NCBI RefSeq assembly: GCF_026810505.1
Contig: NZ_CP101750.1
Span: forward strand, 4,369,254-4,433,253
DNA length: 64,000 nt
Direction: 5' to 3'
DNA from: Streptomyces sp. Je 1-369
Lineage (GTDB): Bacteria > Actinomycetota > Actinomycetes > Streptomycetales > Streptomycetaceae
Each line of letters starts with the position of its first letter. Position 1 is the first letter of the stretch. Below, piece after piece: positions 61,273-64,000 of the stretch. The translations under genes and the position numbers were made by a program. Below the pieces are notes generated by a model. It made no database searches, was not told where the DNA came from, and saw only the letters and a list, made by a program, of their open reading frames with translations.

Positions 61273-62649
61273 CTAGAAGCCGCGCCACCCCTCCGGGTCC
61301 ACCCCACCCGGAACCGGCGCTCCCTCGTCGTACGGCTTGCGGGTGAAGACGAACGACCCCAGGTCGAGATGGCTCACCGACCCGTCGGGCCGCCGCACGG
61401 CCTGCAACCGCTCCCCCGCGTAGTACCCGTTGAGCCCCGTCCAGGTGCCGTCCCCGTTGGACCGGAACCGGGCCTGACGTCCCCCACCGGACAGCGGCCC
61501 CAGCTCCATGCCGCCGTCGGCCGTCAGACGCAGCACGAGCACCTGAGTCCCCCAGTACCAGGGACCCGTCAGCTCCAGCACCTTCTGGTCGACCTCGGGC
61601 AGCGGCCGCCACGGCTCCGGAATCCGGGGCTCGGCCTCGGCGACGATCTTCACCAGGTCCACCGCCAGCGCTGCCACCGGCGGCCCGGACGTGCAGTTGG
61701 CGAGCGCGACCGCGGCCACACCATCCGCCTCGCTCACCCACAGGGCGGCCAGGAACCCCGGCAGCGACCCCCCGTGCCCCGCCAGGCTGCCCTTGCCCCA
61801 CCGCAGCAGGTCCACTCCCAGGCCGTACGCCCTGTCCCACTCACCCGTCGGCAGCGGCGCCGAGGGGGTCCGCATCTCCCGTACGGATTCCGCACCGAGG
61901 ACCCGGTCGTCGCCCGTGACCAGGAAGTGCCCGAACCTGACCAGGTCCGCCGTCGTGGACCACAGCTGTCCGGCCGGAGCCATCAGGCCCAGGTCCTCGG
62001 CGGGCTCCGGCATCATCACGTCCGCCCACGGGTGCACGGCCCAGCCGCCGGCGTGCGGAGCCTGCGGCTGCGCACTCGTACGGGACAGCCCCAGCGGTTC
62101 GAGCACCTCACGGCGCAGCACGTCGTCCCACGGAGCGCCACGCAACGCCTCCACCAGTGAACCCAGCAGCGTGTAGCCGGGGTTGGAGTAGTGGTGGCGC
62201 CTGCCGACGGGGTGCTTGAAGGGCTCGTCACCGAGAACGTCCGCGAGCTCCGGGCGCGTCGTCCCCGGGGTCCGCTCCCACCACTCTCCCGGAGTCTCGG
62301 CGGCCAGCCCTCCGGTGTGCGCGAGGAGTTCGGCGATCGTGGCCTCGCCCGCTCCAGTGCCCGGCAGATGCTTCTCCAGCGGGTCGTTGAGGTCCAGTAC
62401 GCCCTCGTCGCGCAGCCTCATCACCAGGACGGCGGTGAAGGTCTTGGTGATCGAACCGATGCGGTACTGGACGTTCTCGTCCGGCTCGTGCCCGTCCACC
62501 ATGCTGCGGCCGCCGGCCCACACCAATTCACCGTCCCGGGCCACCGCGGCCACCAACGAAGGTGTCCGGCCCTCCGTCTGAGCGGTGGCGACGCGGTGCA
62601 GCAGGGCTCGGCGGGTGGACGGAAGCAGCTCTTCACGGGGTGTTGTCAT
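61273..62649 (-). CDS. Serine hydrolase (class C beta-lactamase/penicillin-binding-like)
   Basis: 458 residues, ATG 62649. Motifs: SITK (SxxK nucleophile), YSNPGY (YxN) and GHGGSLPG (HxG), the full serine beta-lactamase/DD-peptidase triad. The C-terminal 140 residues form an extra beta domain. No signal peptide is seen, so it may be cytoplasmic, as are many actinobacterial esterases of this fold. Substrate unknown. Confidence 0.92.
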   Translation of the reverse strand: MTTPREELLPSTRRALLHRVATAQTEGRTPSLVAAVARDGELVWAGGRSMVDGHEPDENVQYRIGSITKTFTAVLVMRLRDEGVLDLNDPLEKHLPGTGAGEATIAELLAHTGGLAAETPGEWWERTPGTTRPELADVLGDEPFKHPVGRRHHYSNPGYTLLGSLVEALRGAPWDDVLRREVLEPLGLSRTSAQPQAPHAGGWAVHPWADVMMPEPAEDLGLMAPAGQLWSTTADLVRFGHFLVTGDDRVLGAESVREMRTPSAPLPTGEWDRAYGLGVDLLRWGKGSLAGHGGSLPGFLAALWVSEADGVAAVALANCTSGPPVAALAVDLVKIVAEAEPRIPEPWRPLPEVDQKVLELTGPWYWGTQVLVLRLTADGGMELGPLSGGGRQARFRSNGDGTWTGLNGYYAGERLQAVRRPDGSVSHLDLGSFVFTRKPYDEGAPVPGGVDPEGWRGF

Positions 62650-62699
62650 GGGACCAGTTCACCTGGGAGGCGTCCGTGCGTCGAGCGAATTCGGTTCTG

Positions 62700-63164
62700 T
62701 CAGCACTCCCAGGGCTGAGAGCCGGCGAAGCGCCGCGCGATGATGTTGATCCTGTTGAGCATGTTGGCCACGCCGATGGCGAGGACGAGTGCCGCGAGTT
62801 CCCGCTCGGTGAAGTGTCGTGCGGCCTCGTCCCAGACCGCGGCCGGCACCGGGTCGGGCCGGTCGGCGAGCCGCGTGGCGGCCTCCGCGAGGGCGAAGGC
62901 GGACCGTTCCGCGGGTGTGAAACAGGGCAGGATCCGCCAGGCCGCCACCGAGGAACACTGCAGGTCCGTGGCGCCCGCCGCGACGGCACTGCGCGCGTTC
63001 CCGTCCACGCAGACGCTGCTTCCGTTGATCTGGCTCACACGCAGCTGCACCAGCTCGATCGTCGCCTGGGACAGCCCCTGCTTCCTGGAGACCTGGGACA
63101 GGCTCAGCAAGGCCTTCATGGCCTCAGGGACGATCATGGCGGGGTTCTGCATACGAGCCTGCAT
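62700..63164 (-). CDS. AhpD-like protein with altered CxxC
   Basis: 154 residues from ATG 63164 behind GAGGAG. It is a carboxymuconolactone decarboxylase-family protein (LVQLRVSQINGSSVCVDGNARSAVA, RHFTERELAALVLAIG). The first cysteine of the CxxC redox pair is replaced by serine (SSVC), and the His that normally follows is Asn (GNA). So peroxidase activity by the usual route is unlikely. It is 63 bp downstream of a MerR gene, likely the same operon. Confidence 0.85.
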   Translation of the reverse strand: MQARMQNPAMIVPEAMKALLSLSQVSRKQGLSQATIELVQLRVSQINGSSVCVDGNARSAVAAGATDLQCSSVAAWRILPCFTPAERSAFALAEAATRLADRPDPVPAAVWDEAARHFTERELAALVLAIGVANMLNRINIIARRFAGSQPWEC

Positions 63165-63227
63165 GAGTTTTCTCCTCAAGCGTCTGCCCGGCGCCGCTGT
63201 TGGCCGCAGAGGCGTCGTTGTGGTCCG

Positions 63228-63782
63228 TTATTGCACCGACGAATCGCGACGCGGAGATGTGAGCGGCCGCGGCGACCAGAGACCGGCGGCCGTCCCGTCA
63301 CGCAGGTGCTGCTCGTAGGTGCTGACCTTGCCGTGGATGACCTCCAGGCAGGCGTTCAGGTCGTCGATCTTCGCGCGTACGTCGCGCTCATGCTCCTGGA
63401 GCAACGCCAGCCGGTCCCGCTCGTTGCCGGGGCCGGAACGTATGAGCGCCGCGAACTTCTTGATCGTGGCGATCGGCATGCCCGAGACGCGCAGCCGCCC
63501 GCACAGCAGGAGCCAGTCCACATCCGCCTGTTCGTAGACCCGCTGTCCGCCGCCGGTCCGCGGAATCTCGCGCAGGAAGAGCCCTTCCCGCTCGAAGAAC
63601 CGCAGGGCGTGCACGCTCAGGCCCGTCGCTTCGGCGACCCTGCCTATGGACAGGCCGCCCCCGCTGCCGCTCTTCGCCCCAGGCATCGCCTCCTCGGGCA
63701 TCTGCTCCTCGGACGTCTGCTCCTCGGACGTCTGCTCCTCGGACGTCTGCTCCTCGGACACAGCGCCCGGATACTCGCTCAT
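63228..63782 (-). CDS. MerR-family transcriptional regulator
   Basis: 184 residues, ATG 63782. After a 40-residue acidic head containing EEQTS repeats, the MerR domain reads LSIGRVAEATGLSVHALRFFEREGLFLREI, followed by a coiled coil with EHERDVRAKIDDLNACLEVI. No metal-binding Cys cluster. It is divergent from an SDR gene whose promoter has a 19-bp spacer typical of MerR control. Confidence 0.9.
   Translation of the reverse strand: MSEYPGAVSEEQTSEEQTSEEQTSEEQMPEEAMPGAKSGSGGGLSIGRVAEATGLSVHALRFFEREGLFLREIPRTGGGQRVYEQADVDWLLLCGRLRVSGMPIATIKKFAALIRSGPGNERDRLALLQEHERDVRAKIDDLNACLEVIHGKVSTYEQHLRDGTAAGLWSPRPLTSPRRDSSVQ
63701..63759. repeat. 15-bp tandem repeats encoding EEQTS
   Basis: TCTGCTCCTCGGACG occurs at 63701, 63716 and 63731, with a fourth partial copy at 63746. 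It encodes the Glu-Glu-Gln-Thr-Ser repeats at the MerR N-terminus. Confidence 0.96.
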
Positions 63783-63815
63783 GACGCGACCGTACGCCGT
63801 GCGGCAGACCTGCTC

Positions 63816-63846
63816 TTGACCTAGCGCTGACTCTAGGTTTTAGCGT
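63816..63846 (+). promoter_or_regulatory. MerR-type promoter of the SDR gene
   Basis: TTGACC (63816-63821) and TAGCGT (63841-63846) are separated by 19 bp, the long spacer typical of MerR-activated promoters. Within it, ACCTAG (63819-63824) and CTAGGT (63833-63838) form a perfect inverted repeat. The -10 box is only 7 bp before the ATG, implying a leaderless mRNA. Confidence 0.8.
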
Positions 63847-63853
63847 CGAGAAC

Positions 63854-64000
63854 ATGATCACCGAACAGCGAAAGCTCGGCACGGACTTCGGCGCCCACAG
63901 CACCGCCGACGACGTTCTCGCAGGCATGAACCTGGCGGGCACCACGGCCCTCGTGACCGGTGGCTACTCCGGCCTCGGACTCGCCACGACCCGCGCCCTC
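63854..64000 (+). CDS. Short-chain dehydrogenase/reductase, N-terminal fragment (window-truncated)
   Basis: 49 codons are visible from ATG 63854. Residues 33-45 (ALVTGGYSGLGLA) contain the TGxxxGxG NAD(P)-binding motif of SDR enzymes. The predicted -10 box lies 7 bp ahead of the start codon and there is no ribosome site, so it is probably translated from a leaderless message. It is expected to be activated by the divergent MerR protein. Confidence 0.85.
   Translation, partial: MITEQRKLGTDFGAHSTADDVLAGMNLAGTTALVTGGYSGLGLATTRAL

Overview
The window is a 64 kb piece of a Streptomyces (or very close actinomycete) chromosome. Evidence: very high G+C with strong third-position bias, GTG and TTG starts, the sporulation pair ssgA-ssgR, F420-type enzymes, DUF5926 and DUF5326 proteins, and parS sites matching the Streptomyces consensus GTTTCACGTGAAAC. 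From memory, the gene order (GDPD, PepP, Sco1/ECuC/DyP, pheA, serS, kptA, cydABDC, hisC, thiC, ssgA, ssgR) resembles the core region of S. coelicolor near oriC. Three perfect and two one-mismatch parS sites, denser toward the right, plus two DnaA-box groups, support an origin-proximal location. I see no prophage, IS element, CRISPR array, rRNA or intact tRNA.

Layout. 1-11.3 kb: a truncated Pro/Ala-rich protein, GDPD phosphodiesterase, two anti-sigma-like ATPases, a SEC-C protein, a primase-polymerase-like protein that appears catalytically degenerate, a SpoIIE-type phosphatase, aminopeptidase P, an AhpD-like protein divergent from a MocR regulator, and an F420-linked Ddn-type protein. 11.6-17.9 kb: a copper-handling and DyP peroxidase operon. 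18-21.6 kb: pheA, a 537-bp gap full of DnaA boxes, then serS with an overlapping HAD phosphatase. 21.8-25.4 kb: a four-gene double ABC transporter. 25.7-30.3 kb: a translationally coupled trio (atypical M24 protein, EphD-like hydrolase-SDR fusion, di-metal helical hydrolase) followed by a MerR regulator preceded by five 13-bp tandem repeats.

30.4-42.6 kb: kptA, an LLM oxidoreductase, a second HAD phosphatase, a GAF histidine kinase, and cydA-cydB-cydDC behind a textbook Rex operator, with a perfect parS covering the cydDC start codon; then hisC. 43-54.5 kb: a LacI regulator, metallophosphatase, membrane protein, thiC behind a TPP riboswitch, a YibE/F transporter, ssgA and ssgR, small envelope proteins, a cupin and a PLP enzyme. 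54.6-64 kb: Nudix hydrolase, globin-reductase, a frameshifted HAD remnant, GNAT, HbpS-like protein, MFS/MarR pair, GNAT, serine hydrolase, and an AhpD-like/MerR/SDR group cut by the window edge.

The most unusual large-scale feature is structural. At six gene 3' ends (HAD phosphatase, cydDC, hisC, thiC, yibE/F, holin-like) the last codons with the stop codon are duplicated in tandem just downstream. Several proteins also carry recent-looking short tandem repeats near their N-termini (AhpD-like, MerR, SsgR) or in linkers (GDPD, CopCD). The region is ordinary core chromosome in gene content but rich in slippage-type repeats and origin-domain binding sites.
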